DNA from: Thermoplasmatales archaeon ex4484_6
GTDB taxonomy: Archaea > Thermoplasmatota > Penumbrarchaeia > Penumbrarchaeales > Penumbrarchaeaceae
DNA: 11,867 nt
Assembly (NCBI GenBank): GCA_002254385.1
Contig: NJDO01000052.1
Span: forward strand, 1-11,867
Direction of reading: 5' to 3'
How positions within the stretch are numbered: position 1 is the stretch's first letter; each line of letters opens with the position of its first letter. Shown piece after piece: positions 1 to 6,144 of the stretch. The notes beneath the pieces are model-generated. The model ran no database searches. It was not told the DNA's origin and was given only the letters and a program-made list of their open reading frames with translations. A program made the position numbers and the translations under genes.

Positions 1-26
1 GTCAGCTCCCTTAACTGAAGTTTCAT
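1..26 (-). CDS. rpoD: Probable RNA polymerase subunit D (Rpo3), N-terminal fragment
   Basis: Only the first eight codons and two bases lie in the window, reading MKLQLREL from an ATG at 26-24. A GAGAGGTG ribosome binding site lies about 5 nt before it, and the gene follows the rps11 stop after 15 nt. The identity rests on gene order: in archaea rps13-rps4-rps11 is normally followed by the gene for RNA polymerase subunit D, the alpha-like assembly subunit. The visible residues alone are too few to identify it. It would be co-transcribed with the three ribosomal genes upstream. Confidence 0.6.
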
Positions 27-41
27 CTCATCACCTCTCCA

Positions 42-428
42 TCAGACCCTTCTTCCCCTCTTTCCGCCCTTTGGTTTGGTCCCATCATGCGGTATCGGTG
101 TAACATCCTCTATTCTTCCTATCCTCAGTCCGGCCCTTGAAAGGGACCTGATGACCCCCTGAGCTCCGGGTCCGGGAGATGAGGGGCCGTTCCCTCCAGG
201 GGCCCTCACCTTGATGTGGATGTTGGTTATGCCCTTCTCCCTTGCCTTGTCGGCTATGACCTCCCCCGCCCTCATCGCAGCGAAGGGGGACGCCTCGTCC
301 TTTGCAGCCTTCACGACCATACCGCCGGTAGCCTTTGCGATCGTCTCCGCTCCGGTAAGATCCGTCAGTGTGACGAGTATGTTGTTGTATGATGCATATA
401 TGTGGCAAACTCCCCATTTCTCGGTCAA
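42..428 (-). CDS. rps11: Small ribosomal subunit protein uS11
   Basis: This is the 30S platform protein uS11 (S11P), which contacts 16S rRNA near the mRNA exit region. The 128-residue protein has the family's usual archaeal length. It shows the hallmark N-terminal WGxxHIYASYNNxxxTxTDLTG stretch (residues 5-25), the GGMVVKAxxDExSPxAAM segment, the KVRAPGGNGPSSPGPGAQ loop (about 73-90), and a basic GGKRGRR tail. The start is a TTG at 428-426, not ATG; it is chosen because a very strong GAAGGAGGTGG ribosome binding site sits 6 nt upstream and the family homology begins at once. The start overlaps the rps4 stop in a TTGA arrangement, so translation is probably coupled. Identity is certain; the start is very likely. 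Confidence 0.97.
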   Translation of the reverse strand: MTEKWGVCHIYASYNNILVTLTDLTGAETIAKATGGMVVKAAKDEASPFAAMRAGEVIADKAREKGITNIHIKVRAPGGNGPSSPGPGAQGVIRSLSRAGLRIGRIEDVTPIPHDGTKPKGGKRGRRV

Positions 429-1036
429 GACGAGCCACCTCCTTCAGCAGGGACCTCTATCTTTATCTTCTCGGGTACCTGGGACGGGATCTCCATTCCC
501 TCCTCGGTCTTTGTTGATTTCGGTCTCATGGGGTGCTCCTCGAACGAGAAGGGAGAGGATGAATGATAATCCACAAATCTTTCCTGGCCCTTGGGAACGA
601 GCAGGCCCGGAATTGTCACCCTTCTATCCCCAAGGACTATATGTCCGTGAGCGATCAGCTGTCTCGCCTGTTTGGGAGTCGATGACAGGCCCTTGGTATA
701 CACCAGGGACTGCAGTCTCCTGGCAAGAACGGTCTCGATCTCGATTGCAAGGACGTCAACCAGGGCGGCTCCCTCGCTGAGCAGACCGAGTCTGTAGCAT
801 TTCTTGAGGAGAAGGTCCGCCTCCTTGATGGCCTGGGGGTTCTCCGTTCTTATCTGAGCCTGGAGGTTCCTTGCCTGGGCCCTCAGGTTCCTCAGGTAGG
901 ACTGGGCCTTCCACACCTCCCTCTTGTTCTTGAGACCGTACTTGATCATCAGCTCCTTCTCTTCCTTTATCCTCTCACCCTGCCACGGATGTGAAGGAGT
1001 GTTGTACTTCTTCTTTAGCTTCCTCGGATCTCCCAT
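425..1036 (-). CDS. rps4: Small ribosomal subunit protein uS4
   Basis: This is the primary 16S rRNA-binding assembly protein uS4 of the 30S body. The 203-residue protein begins MGDPRKLKKKYNTPSHPW, a typical archaeal S4 start. It has the basic helical N-terminal region (about residues 1-95) and an S4 RNA-binding fold at about 103-165 (RRLQSLVYTKGLSSTPKQAR, then GHIVLGDRRVTIPG). The last 40 residues are an acidic, proline-rich tail ending in EGGGSS. The N-terminal zinc-binding cysteines seen in many bacterial S4 proteins are absent, as is usual in archaea. The ATG at 1036 follows a GGAGGTGG site, and the gene starts 12 nt after the rps13 stop. Its stop overlaps the rps11 start. Confidence 0.97.
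   Translation of the reverse strand: MGDPRKLKKKYNTPSHPWQGERIKEEKELMIKYGLKNKREVWKAQSYLRNLRAQARNLQAQIRTENPQAIKEADLLLKKCYRLGLLSEGAALVDVLAIEIETVLARRLQSLVYTKGLSSTPKQARQLIAHGHIVLGDRRVTIPGLLVPKGQERFVDYHSSSPFSFEEHPMRPKSTKTEEGMEIPSQVPEKIKIEVPAEGGGSS
435..445 (-). promoter_or_regulatory. Strong ribosome binding site for the TTG-initiated rps11
   Basis: Read on the minus strand the site is GAAGGAGGTGG, a near-complete match to the archaeal anti-Shine-Dalgarno sequence. It lies 6 nt before a TTG codon and inside the last codons of rps4. No ATG gives a sensible uS11 start, so this site decides the start and probably compensates for the weak initiation codon. Confidence 0.8.
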
Positions 1037-1048
1037 TCTGCCACCTCC

Positions 1049-1549
1049 TTACTTGTTCTTCTTTCTCGATACTCCCACGGTGGCTCCGGTCCTCCCGTTG
1101 GACCTCGATCTCTGACCCCTGACCTTCTGACCGGTCTCATGCCTGATCCCGCGGTAGCTCCTGATCTTCCTCAGCTGATTGATGTCCTCATTATGAATGA
1201 GCTCCAGTTCGGTGGCTATGGCATGGGTATCCTCGCCGGTCTCTATATCCCTCTGCCTGTTCAGCATCCAGGGGGGAAGATTGGAGGGGATGCTCTCTAT
1301 GAGAGTTACCAGCTTCGAGACCTGATCATCGCTCAGGTCCCCCATCAGCATGTCCTTCTTGACACCCATCTCCTTCACGAGTATGTTGGAGATGCGGTAG
1401 TTTATACCGTGAATCGTCGTGAGGGCATCTATTATCTTCCTCTCACCATCGATGTCGGTGTTCACGATCCTTACAATATACTTGAAATCGGGGCTTCTCT
1501 CGCCCTCGGTCTCTTTCTTCTGGGTCTTTCCCTTATTCTTCTCGGCCAT
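1049..1549 (-). CDS. rps13: Small ribosomal subunit protein uS13
   Basis: This is the 30S head protein uS13, which contacts tRNA and the large subunit across the intersubunit bridge. The 166-residue protein shows the archaeal S13 core from about residue 20: YIVRIVNTDIDGERKIIDALTTI with the helix-hairpin region GINYRISN, the central ISxxQR-type helix, and the highly conserved C-terminal RSYRGIRHETGQKVRGQRSRSNGRTG. The first 20 residues are an extra, lysine- and glutamate-rich extension; archaeal homologues are usually about 150 residues. The ATG at 1549 has a GGAGG site 7 nt upstream. It is the first gene of the ribosomal block and its TAA stop lies inside the ribosome binding site of rps4. 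Confidence 0.97.
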   Translation of the reverse strand: MAEKNKGKTQKKETEGERSPDFKYIVRIVNTDIDGERKIIDALTTIHGINYRISNILVKEMGVKKDMLMGDLSDDQVSKLVTLIESIPSNLPPWMLNRQRDIETGEDTHAIATELELIHNEDINQLRKIRSYRGIRHETGQKVRGQRSRSNGRTGATVGVSRKKNK

Positions 1550-1568
1550 TTCAAAGCCTCCGGAAGCA

Positions 1569-1638
1569 GCCAGCGGAGGGCACAGAGCTCCCCTGCCGGC
1601 CCGCAGTGTTGGTCCGCGGCGGCCAGATCGTATCTGGC
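1569..1638 (-). promoter_or_regulatory. GC-rich structured leader of the rps13 operon
   Basis: Between the predicted transcription start (about 1646) and rps13, the minus-strand RNA can form two hairpins. One is a perfect 7-bp stem with a 3-nt loop, GCCAGAUACGAUCUGGC, at 1638-1622. The other pairs GCCGGC (1600-1595) with GCUGGC (1574-1569) and can extend inward by about four more pairs after a mismatch. The second hairpin ends a few nucleotides before the GGAGG of rps13. A ribosomal leader of this kind could bind a ribosomal protein for feedback control, but I do not recognise a known motif. Confidence 0.35.
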
Positions 1639-1670
1639 TTTGGCTTCAGGGTCCACCCGATGTTGGTTCT

Positions 1671-1678
1671 TTTATAAA
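1671..1678 (-). promoter_or_regulatory. TATA box of the ribosomal operon
   Basis: The minus strand reads AAAGGGA followed by TTTATAAA, a good archaeal BRE plus TATA pair. Transcription would start about 25 nt downstream, near 1646, giving a leader of roughly 100 nt before rps13. The AT-rich octamer stands out from its GC-rich surroundings. Confidence 0.6.
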
Positions 1679-1740
1679 TCCCTTTCTGCATCTCCCGATG
1701 ATTTCCGGGGAAGCTTCAACGACCGTAAAGATGCCCCGGC

Positions 1741-1755
1741 TATAAGAATAAATAG
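1741..1755 (+). promoter_or_regulatory. Probable TATA region upstream of the UPF0179 gene
   Basis: The sequence TATAAGAATAAATA lies 31-45 nt before the UPF0179 start, so a start site about 25 nt downstream would give a very short leader. It is divergent from the rps13 promoter 63 nt away. Either TATAAGAA or AATAAATA could be the true box. A CCGGGG/CCCCGG inverted pair (1705-1710 and 1734-1739) lies just upstream; its role is unknown. Confidence 0.5.
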
Positions 1756-1785
1756 GTGCATCATCTCTCCCGCTTCAAGTGATAA

Positions 1786-2229
1786 ATGATGGGAACCATA
1801 ACCCTTGTCGGACGGAACATGGCAAAGAAGGGAGCGGTCTTCACATACCTGGGAACCGCCGACGAGTGCAGCGGCTGCAGCCTTGCCGAGATCTGCCACA
1901 AGCTTGATGAGGGCAGACGATACAGAATAACGAAGGTAAGGAAGGTCACCCATCCCTGCAGGATCCACGCGGATGATACCGTCACCGTCGTGGAAGTGGA
2001 AGCTCTACCCTACGAGATCTCCGTACCTGCAAAGAAGGCCCTTGAAGGGGCCATTATCAGGCTCGATGAGGCGGACTGTCCGATGAGATGGTGTCCCAAC
2101 CATTCCCTCTGCAGCATTCCGGATGATCTGAAAGGATCAAAGGCTGCCCTTATCGAGGTCGGGGGAGCTCTCGAATGCCCCAGGGGGCTGGAATTGAGGA
2201 AGGTGAAAGTGGAACCGAAAAAGGAATGA
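1786..2229 (+). CDS. UPF0179 family cysteine-rich protein, unknown function
   Basis: This small soluble protein (146-147 residues) matches the archaeal UPF0179 family, whose biochemical role is not established. It has eight cysteines in two groups: C28, C31, C37 and C58 (ECSGC then IC and PC), and C98, C103, C109 and C131 (DCPMRWC, LC, EC). This suggests two four-cysteine metal or iron-sulfur sites; which metal cannot be told from sequence. The start is one of two adjacent ATGs (1786 or 1789), preceded by a weak AAGTGAT site. It is followed after 18 nt by HMG-CoA reductase on the same strand, so the two are probably co-transcribed. No transmembrane segments are visible. Confidence 0.85.
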   Translation: MMGTITLVGRNMAKKGAVFTYLGTADECSGCSLAEICHKLDEGRRYRITKVRKVTHPCRIHADDTVTVVEVEALPYEISVPAKKALEGAIIRLDEADCPMRWCPNHSLCSIPDDLKGSKAALIEVGGALECPRGLELRKVKVEPKKE

Positions 2230-2230
2230 A

Positions 2231-2240
2231 AGGAAGGAGG
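2231..2240 (+). promoter_or_regulatory. Ribosome binding site that decides the HMG-CoA reductase start
   Basis: AGGAAGGAGG ends 7 nt before the ATG at 2248 but only 1 nt before the upstream in-frame ATG at 2242. Normal spacing therefore favours 2248, two codons downstream of the longest possible frame. Confidence 0.75.
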
Positions 2241-2247
2241 AATGAAC

Positions 2248-3534
2248 ATGGGTTCGGATATCTCGGGGCTTTACAAACTGAAACCGGAAGAGAGATTCAG
2301 GACGATCGCGCGGGCATCCGGCATCGACGAGGACAAACTGAAGGGGTTCCTTCCCGGCTCGTCAGCCATGGAGCTCCTTGACGGGATGATAGAGAATGTG
2401 GTTGGGACCTTCGAGATCCCCATCGGAATCGCCACCAACTTCATTATCAACGGGAGAGAGGTCCTCGTACCCATGGCCATCGAGGAGCCCTCCGTGGTCG
2501 CAGCGGCTTCCAAGGCGGCCAAGATCGCAAGGAGAACGGGCGGCTTCACGACCTCATCAACGGAACCGGTGATGATAGGACAGGTCCAGGTAACATCCAT
2601 CGATAACATCGAGGAAGCATCCGAGGCTATCGAAAAGGCAAAGAGCGAACTGATGGCGATCGCGAACGACAGGGACCCGGTTCTCGTGAAGTTCGGAGGG
2701 GGGCTGAAGGACATCGGGATACGGAAGCTCAAAGGAGACATGGGAGACATGATAGTGATCCATCTCCTCGTGGACTGCAGGGATGCGATGGGTGCCAACG
2801 CCGTAAATACAATGGCGGAAGCCCTTGCTCCCGAACTTGAGAGGCTCACCGGGGGAAGGGTCGTCCTGAGGATAATCTCCAACCTGGCCGTTCACAGGCT
2901 GTCAAGGGCCGCGGCCGTCTTCCCGAAGGATGAGCTTGGTGGGGACGAAGGCGTCGACCTCATCCTGTGGGCCCAGTCCCTGGCAAGGGTGGATCCGTTC
3001 AGGGCATCCACCCACAACAAGGGCGTCATGAACGGTGTTTCCGCCGTCGTCAGGGCGACCGGGAACGATACCAGGGCCGTCGAGGCGGGGGTTCATTCAT
3101 ACGCCGCACACGGGGGTGGATACGGCCCCGTAACCAGCTATCACAGGGACGATAACGGCGACCTCGTCGGTTCGATAGAGATACCCACGGCAGTCGGACT
3201 AGTGGGGGGAGCAACGAAGGTGCACCCCGCCGCAAGGTCCGCTGTGGAACTTCTCGGTGTGAAGACCGCCAGGGAGCTGGGGGAGATACTTGCAGCCGTG
3301 GGGCTTGCCCAGAACCTTGCAGCGCTCAGGGCACTATCGCACGAGGGCATCCAGAAGGGGCACATGAAGCTCCATGCGAGGAATCTTGCCCTCCAGGCGG
3401 GAGCCGAACCGCATGAGGTGGAGGAGGTCGTCGCCCGCATGATAGGGGAGGGTTCGCTCACGGCCTCATCCGCCGAGGACATACTTCGCAGGATGAGGGA
3501 CTCCGACCGGCATCCTTCCAGAAAATATAATTAA
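2248..3534 (+). CDS. hmgA: Hydroxymethylglutaryl-CoA reductase, class II (bacterial type)
   Basis: The enzyme interconverts HMG-CoA and mevalonate. In archaea it supplies mevalonate for the isoprenoid chains of membrane lipids. The 428-residue soluble protein carries class II hallmarks: ENVVGTFEIPIGIATNFIINGRE near residue 50, the catalytic glutamate in the EEPS motif (79-82), the dinucleotide-binding DAMGANAVNTMAE (179-191), catalytic Lys258 in THNKGVMNG, catalytic Asp274 in GNDTRAVEAG, and catalytic His372 in QKGHMKLHARN. Class I enzymes have DAMGMN-type motifs and differ in length, so class II is clear. Class II enzymes in archaea are known from Thermoplasmatales and Archaeoglobales and are generally attributed to transfer from bacteria. 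Here it serves an archaeon with no mevalonate-degrading neighbours, so a biosynthetic role is inferred. Its cofactor preference, NADH or NADPH, cannot be read with confidence. Confidence 0.95.
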   Translation: MGSDISGLYKLKPEERFRTIARASGIDEDKLKGFLPGSSAMELLDGMIENVVGTFEIPIGIATNFIINGREVLVPMAIEEPSVVAAASKAAKIARRTGGFTTSSTEPVMIGQVQVTSIDNIEEASEAIEKAKSELMAIANDRDPVLVKFGGGLKDIGIRKLKGDMGDMIVIHLLVDCRDAMGANAVNTMAEALAPELERLTGGRVVLRIISNLAVHRLSRAAAVFPKDELGGDEGVDLILWAQSLARVDPFRASTHNKGVMNGVSAVVRATGNDTRAVEAGVHSYAAHGGGYGPVTSYHRDDNGDLVGSIEIPTAVGLVGGATKVHPAARSAVELLGVKTARELGEILAAVGLAQNLAALRALSHEGIQKGHMKLHARNLALQAGAEPHEVEEVVARMIGEGSLTASSAEDILRRMRDSDRHPSRKYN

Positions 3535-3537
3535 TAA
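3522..3537 (+). promoter_or_regulatory. AT-rich promoter candidate for the PF04008-A22 gene pair
   Basis: The stretch AAAATATAATTAATAA overlaps the last codons and stop of HMG-CoA reductase and lies 29-44 nt before the next ATG. A TATA box here would start transcription near 3550-3555, just before the AGGTGA ribosome binding site. The following genes may therefore have their own promoter in addition to read-through. Confidence 0.45.
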
Positions 3538-3565
3538 TCTGCTCAATCACTTCCAGGTGAGGACC

Positions 3566-4069
3566 ATGGAGATAATTAGCGTAAAGGTGGATAAACCGGA
3601 GGATATCAATTTCATCCTGGGCCAGTCCCATTTCATAAAGACCGTGGAGGACCTTCACGAGACGCTTGTCCAGAGCAGCCCTTCCATCAAATTCGGTGTG
3701 GCATTCTGCGAGGCCTCCGGGGATCGCCTGGTGAGATGGTCGGGCAATGACGATGAGATGATCGACCTTGCCAGGAGGAACGCTTCCAATGTCGGAGCGG
3801 GGCATTCCTTCTTCATATTCATGAAGGACGCATTTCCCCTGAACGTTCTGAACTCCGTCAAGATGGTACCCGAGGTGTGCCGGATCTTCTGCGCCACCGC
3901 CAACGAGACCGAGGTCCTTGTCGTGGGGAACGAGCGCGGAAGGGGAATAATCGGGGTCATAGACGGCAGCTCCCCGCTCGGTGTCGAGGACGAGAAGGGC
4001 CGGAAATGGAGATACGATTTCCTGAGGATGATCGGATACAAGCTTGGACCATCCGGGGATGAAAAGTGA
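3566..4069 (+). CDS. PF04008 (DUF355) adenosine-specific kinase family protein
   Basis: The 167-residue protein is a full-length member of the archaeal/bacterial PF04008 family. Conserved stretches seen are ILGQSHFIKTVEDL (17-30), KFGVAFCEASGDRLVR (42-57), NVGAGHSFFI (75-84), PEVCRIFCATAN (102-113) and GRGIIGVIDGSSPLGVE (125-141). As I recall, a crystallised crenarchaeal homologue bound adenosine nucleotide and carried a phosphohistidine, which gave the family its name; the cellular substrate is unresolved. His22 and His80 are the histidines within conserved stretches. The ATG at 3566 is preferred over an in-frame GTG at 3557 because an AGGTGA site (3555-3560) lies 5 nt before the ATG. Its stop overlaps the start of the membrane protease gene (TGATG). 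Confidence 0.88.
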   Translation: MEIISVKVDKPEDINFILGQSHFIKTVEDLHETLVQSSPSIKFGVAFCEASGDRLVRWSGNDDEMIDLARRNASNVGAGHSFFIFMKDAFPLNVLNSVKMVPEVCRIFCATANETEVLVVGNERGRGIIGVIDGSSPLGVEDEKGRKWRYDFLRMIGYKLGPSGDEK

Positions 4070-6090
4070 TGTCCCGGAGCGGAACGGGAGCTCACCCGGA
4101 AGGGGGACGTGAGGAGGAAGAGAACGAAGATGGGGAAAAGAAACCCCCATTCCGCCCCCGCCAGGCCCTGCTGCCGATCTCCATGATGGTCATTCTGATA
4201 GTGATCACCATGTCCCTGGCACTGTTCGTGGGCCCCTATTTCAAGGCAATGGGCCTGACATCCGAGATGTCCGGTTACACCGACAACCCCCTGAACGCAT
4301 TCATCTTCCTGGGAATGGTGATAGCGTTTGCGGTGATCATCCTTCTTCTGAGAAAGCTCTTCAAGCGGAGAAGGCTCCGGTTGAAATACATATTTGCGGC
4401 TGCCGTCTTCCTCTCCACCATCTATGTGGTCTTTCCCCTGGTGGATATCGCCCTGAACGGAGCTCCCCCGCTATGGGAGGAGAGGGCCTTCGACGTGAGG
4501 GGAGCCGAAGGGGTCCTTCCCCTCGACCCGGACAATCCCGGCCAGGGGATGATCGTCGTAACGAACACTTCCTTCCATGTCATGAAGGCCGGGAGATACG
4601 AATACACCGAAACATGGTCGGTCAGGGACCTTAACACCACGTTCGATCCCCATTTCAACAACGGCATGTGGGTCCTGTCAGGGGTGTATGAAGGAGGATG
4701 CATGTACTGGACCCTCGACCGGGAAGGGAAGCTCCTCCGCTCCGGGCCTGTTCCGGGAGAAGGAGATGGCCTGGAGCTTCTGGGCGTGAACGTTGTTGCC
4801 GTCAATGGGACCAACCACCTTCTATCCTTCCGGATCGACGATGAGGGGAACCGGTCACTCCTGTCATGGATACCGGGGTCCAGAGAGACGCCGGCCGACA
4901 TAGACTTCCCCGGAAGGGATGAAGGACCCTCCTATCCCGTGATGGGTTATTCATACGGAAGGAATTTCATCCATAATAACACCGGACTTGAGGAATTTTA
5001 CTTTGAACCCAACGGGAGCGGTCTCGGGCTCAAAGGTACTGCCGGTGTGGGATTGAAGAACCATACATGGGTCAAGGTGGAAGGGAATTCCATGATCACA
5101 TGGTCACCCGATCCGATATCGACACCGAACTCAACCACAAATGGGGGAAACAATGTGTTCGTTATCACCGCAGGCGGGGATGCGGCAAGCTCCTTCACGG
5201 TTCAGCGGTCCTTCCACTCCGGTGCGATCGATTCGCCGTACAGGGTTTCTTTTTCCACCCCGAAGGACCCCATACCTGACATCGACGAACCCTTCAGGTT
5301 CATCCGCATCCGAGGCAGGGATGTCGATATCAACACGAACGGGGAAACGGAGAGCCACACCTATTCCGAAGAGCCCATCGCTGTATTCCAGGACGGTCTT
5401 GAAGGAGACATCTACCTGACGTTCGACGGTGTGGTCATCAACGGACGCTACGAGAACGTGGAAAGGCTGCAGTGGTATGTCACGGTCTCCTCCCTGATGA
5501 TATCCACCGCCATCATCGCCCTTCTCCTGTTCATCCCGAAATGGTACATAGTGGACATTGCGGGCATACTGATGGGCGCAGGTGTTCTTGCCATCATGGG
5601 ATTCGGATTTCCCGTACTGTTCACGATCCTCCTCATGGTCCTTCTTGCCATCTACGATGCGGTGGCCGTTTACAAGACGAAACACATGATAGCACTGGCT
5701 GATGCCGTCGTGGAATCCAAGATGCCCGTTCTCCTCGTATTCCCAATGAAACTGTCATACAGGTACGAGGACGAGACCAACCTGATGGACCCCAAGAGAA
5801 AGAGGGAATCGCTCTTCATGGGCCTGGGAGACGTCATCATCCCGGGAATACTCGTGGTATCATCGTACGCCTTCCTCTCCGATGCCGGGGGACGGAGCCT
5901 GATGGGTCTTCCACCTTCACTGATCGTCTCCATCTTCACAATTCTCGGGATGCTCGCAGGGTTCTCGATCCTCATGACATGGGTCATAAAGGGAAAGGCA
6001 CACGCCGGACTTCCCCCACTGAACAGCGGCGCCATACTGGGCTTCCTTGCGGGTCACCTTCTGATCTACGGAACTTTCGTGTTCTGGTAG
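4069..6090 (+). CDS. Presenilin-like intramembrane aspartyl protease (A22, GxGD) with a large extracytoplasmic insert
   Basis: This is a predicted membrane protease of the presenilin/signal peptide peptidase clan, cleaving substrates within the bilayer. The 673-residue protein has nine hydrophobic segments at about 33-55, 76-95, 107-128, 467-489, 493-511, 513-534, 585-604, 616-637 and 651-672. The catalytic pair is Asp530 in IYDAVAVYK (segment 6) and Asp588 in GLGD (segment 7). The expected PAL position reads AGLPPLN (646-652), followed by SGAILGF. Basic loops (RKLFKRRRLRLK after segment 2; PKRKR between 6 and 7) put those sides in the cytoplasm, matching presenilin topology. Residues about 131-466, between segments 3 and 4, form a large outside domain of beta-rich blade-like repeats with eight N-x-S/T sequons. 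The start is the ATG overlapping the upstream stop; a GTG 3 nt earlier is possible. The substrate is unknown. Confidence 0.85.
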   Translation: MSRSGTGAHPEGGREEEENEDGEKKPPFRPRQALLPISMMVILIVITMSLALFVGPYFKAMGLTSEMSGYTDNPLNAFIFLGMVIAFAVIILLLRKLFKRRRLRLKYIFAAAVFLSTIYVVFPLVDIALNGAPPLWEERAFDVRGAEGVLPLDPDNPGQGMIVVTNTSFHVMKAGRYEYTETWSVRDLNTTFDPHFNNGMWVLSGVYEGGCMYWTLDREGKLLRSGPVPGEGDGLELLGVNVVAVNGTNHLLSFRIDDEGNRSLLSWIPGSRETPADIDFPGRDEGPSYPVMGYSYGRNFIHNNTGLEEFYFEPNGSGLGLKGTAGVGLKNHTWVKVEGNSMITWSPDPISTPNSTTNGGNNVFVITAGGDAASSFTVQRSFHSGAIDSPYRVSFSTPKDPIPDIDEPFRFIRIRGRDVDINTNGETESHTYSEEPIAVFQDGLEGDIYLTFDGVVINGRYENVERLQWYVTVSSLMISTAIIALLLFIPKWYIVDIAGILMGAGVLAIMGFGFPVLFTILLMVLLAIYDAVAVYKTKHMIALADAVVESKMPVLLVFPMKLSYRYEDETNLMDPKRKRESLFMGLGDVIIPGILVVSSYAFLSDAGGRSLMGLPPSLIVSIFTILGMLAGFSILMTWVIKGKAHAGLPPLNSGAILGFLAGHLLIYGTFVFW

Positions 6091-6126
6091 GACCGTTACC
6101 GAAACGATAATCAGAAATGAGCCCTT

Positions 6127-6141
6127 AGCTCCGATGGAGCT
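6127..6141 (+). promoter_or_regulatory. Short hairpin enclosing the ribosome binding site of the CcdA-like gene
   Basis: AGCTCC-GAT-GGAGCT is a perfect 6-bp inverted repeat with a 3-nt loop, 3 nt before the ATG at 6145. The downstream arm contains the GGAG ribosome binding site. If it forms in RNA it would reduce initiation. The stem is short, so a chance match is possible. Confidence 0.35.
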
Positions 6142-6144
6142 CAA

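Noticed and set aside
1471..1656. Possible 61-codon GTG-started frame in the rps13 leader, minus strand
   Set aside because: It overlaps the start of rps13 in another frame, has no convincing ribosome binding site, and its composition reflects the GC-rich hairpins. A leader peptide is not excluded but not supported.
1565..1660. tRNA or other small RNA gene in the GC-rich leader
   Set aside because: The hairpins suggested a cloverleaf, but there is no T-loop GTTCRANNC, no acceptor stem and no anticodon arm in the right order. No C/D-box pair is present either.
1705..1739. CCGGGG/CCCCGG inverted pair upstream of the UPF0179 promoter
   Set aside because: The arms are only 6 bp, all G and C, and 23 nt apart, so chance is likely in this DNA. 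It is mentioned under the promoter but not claimed as an operator.
1139..1789. Long open frame of 216 codons on the plus strand opposite rps13
   Set aside because: It lies antisense to a certain ribosomal gene and runs through its promoter. The product is low-complexity with no recognisable domain and no ribosome binding site, so it is a shadow frame.
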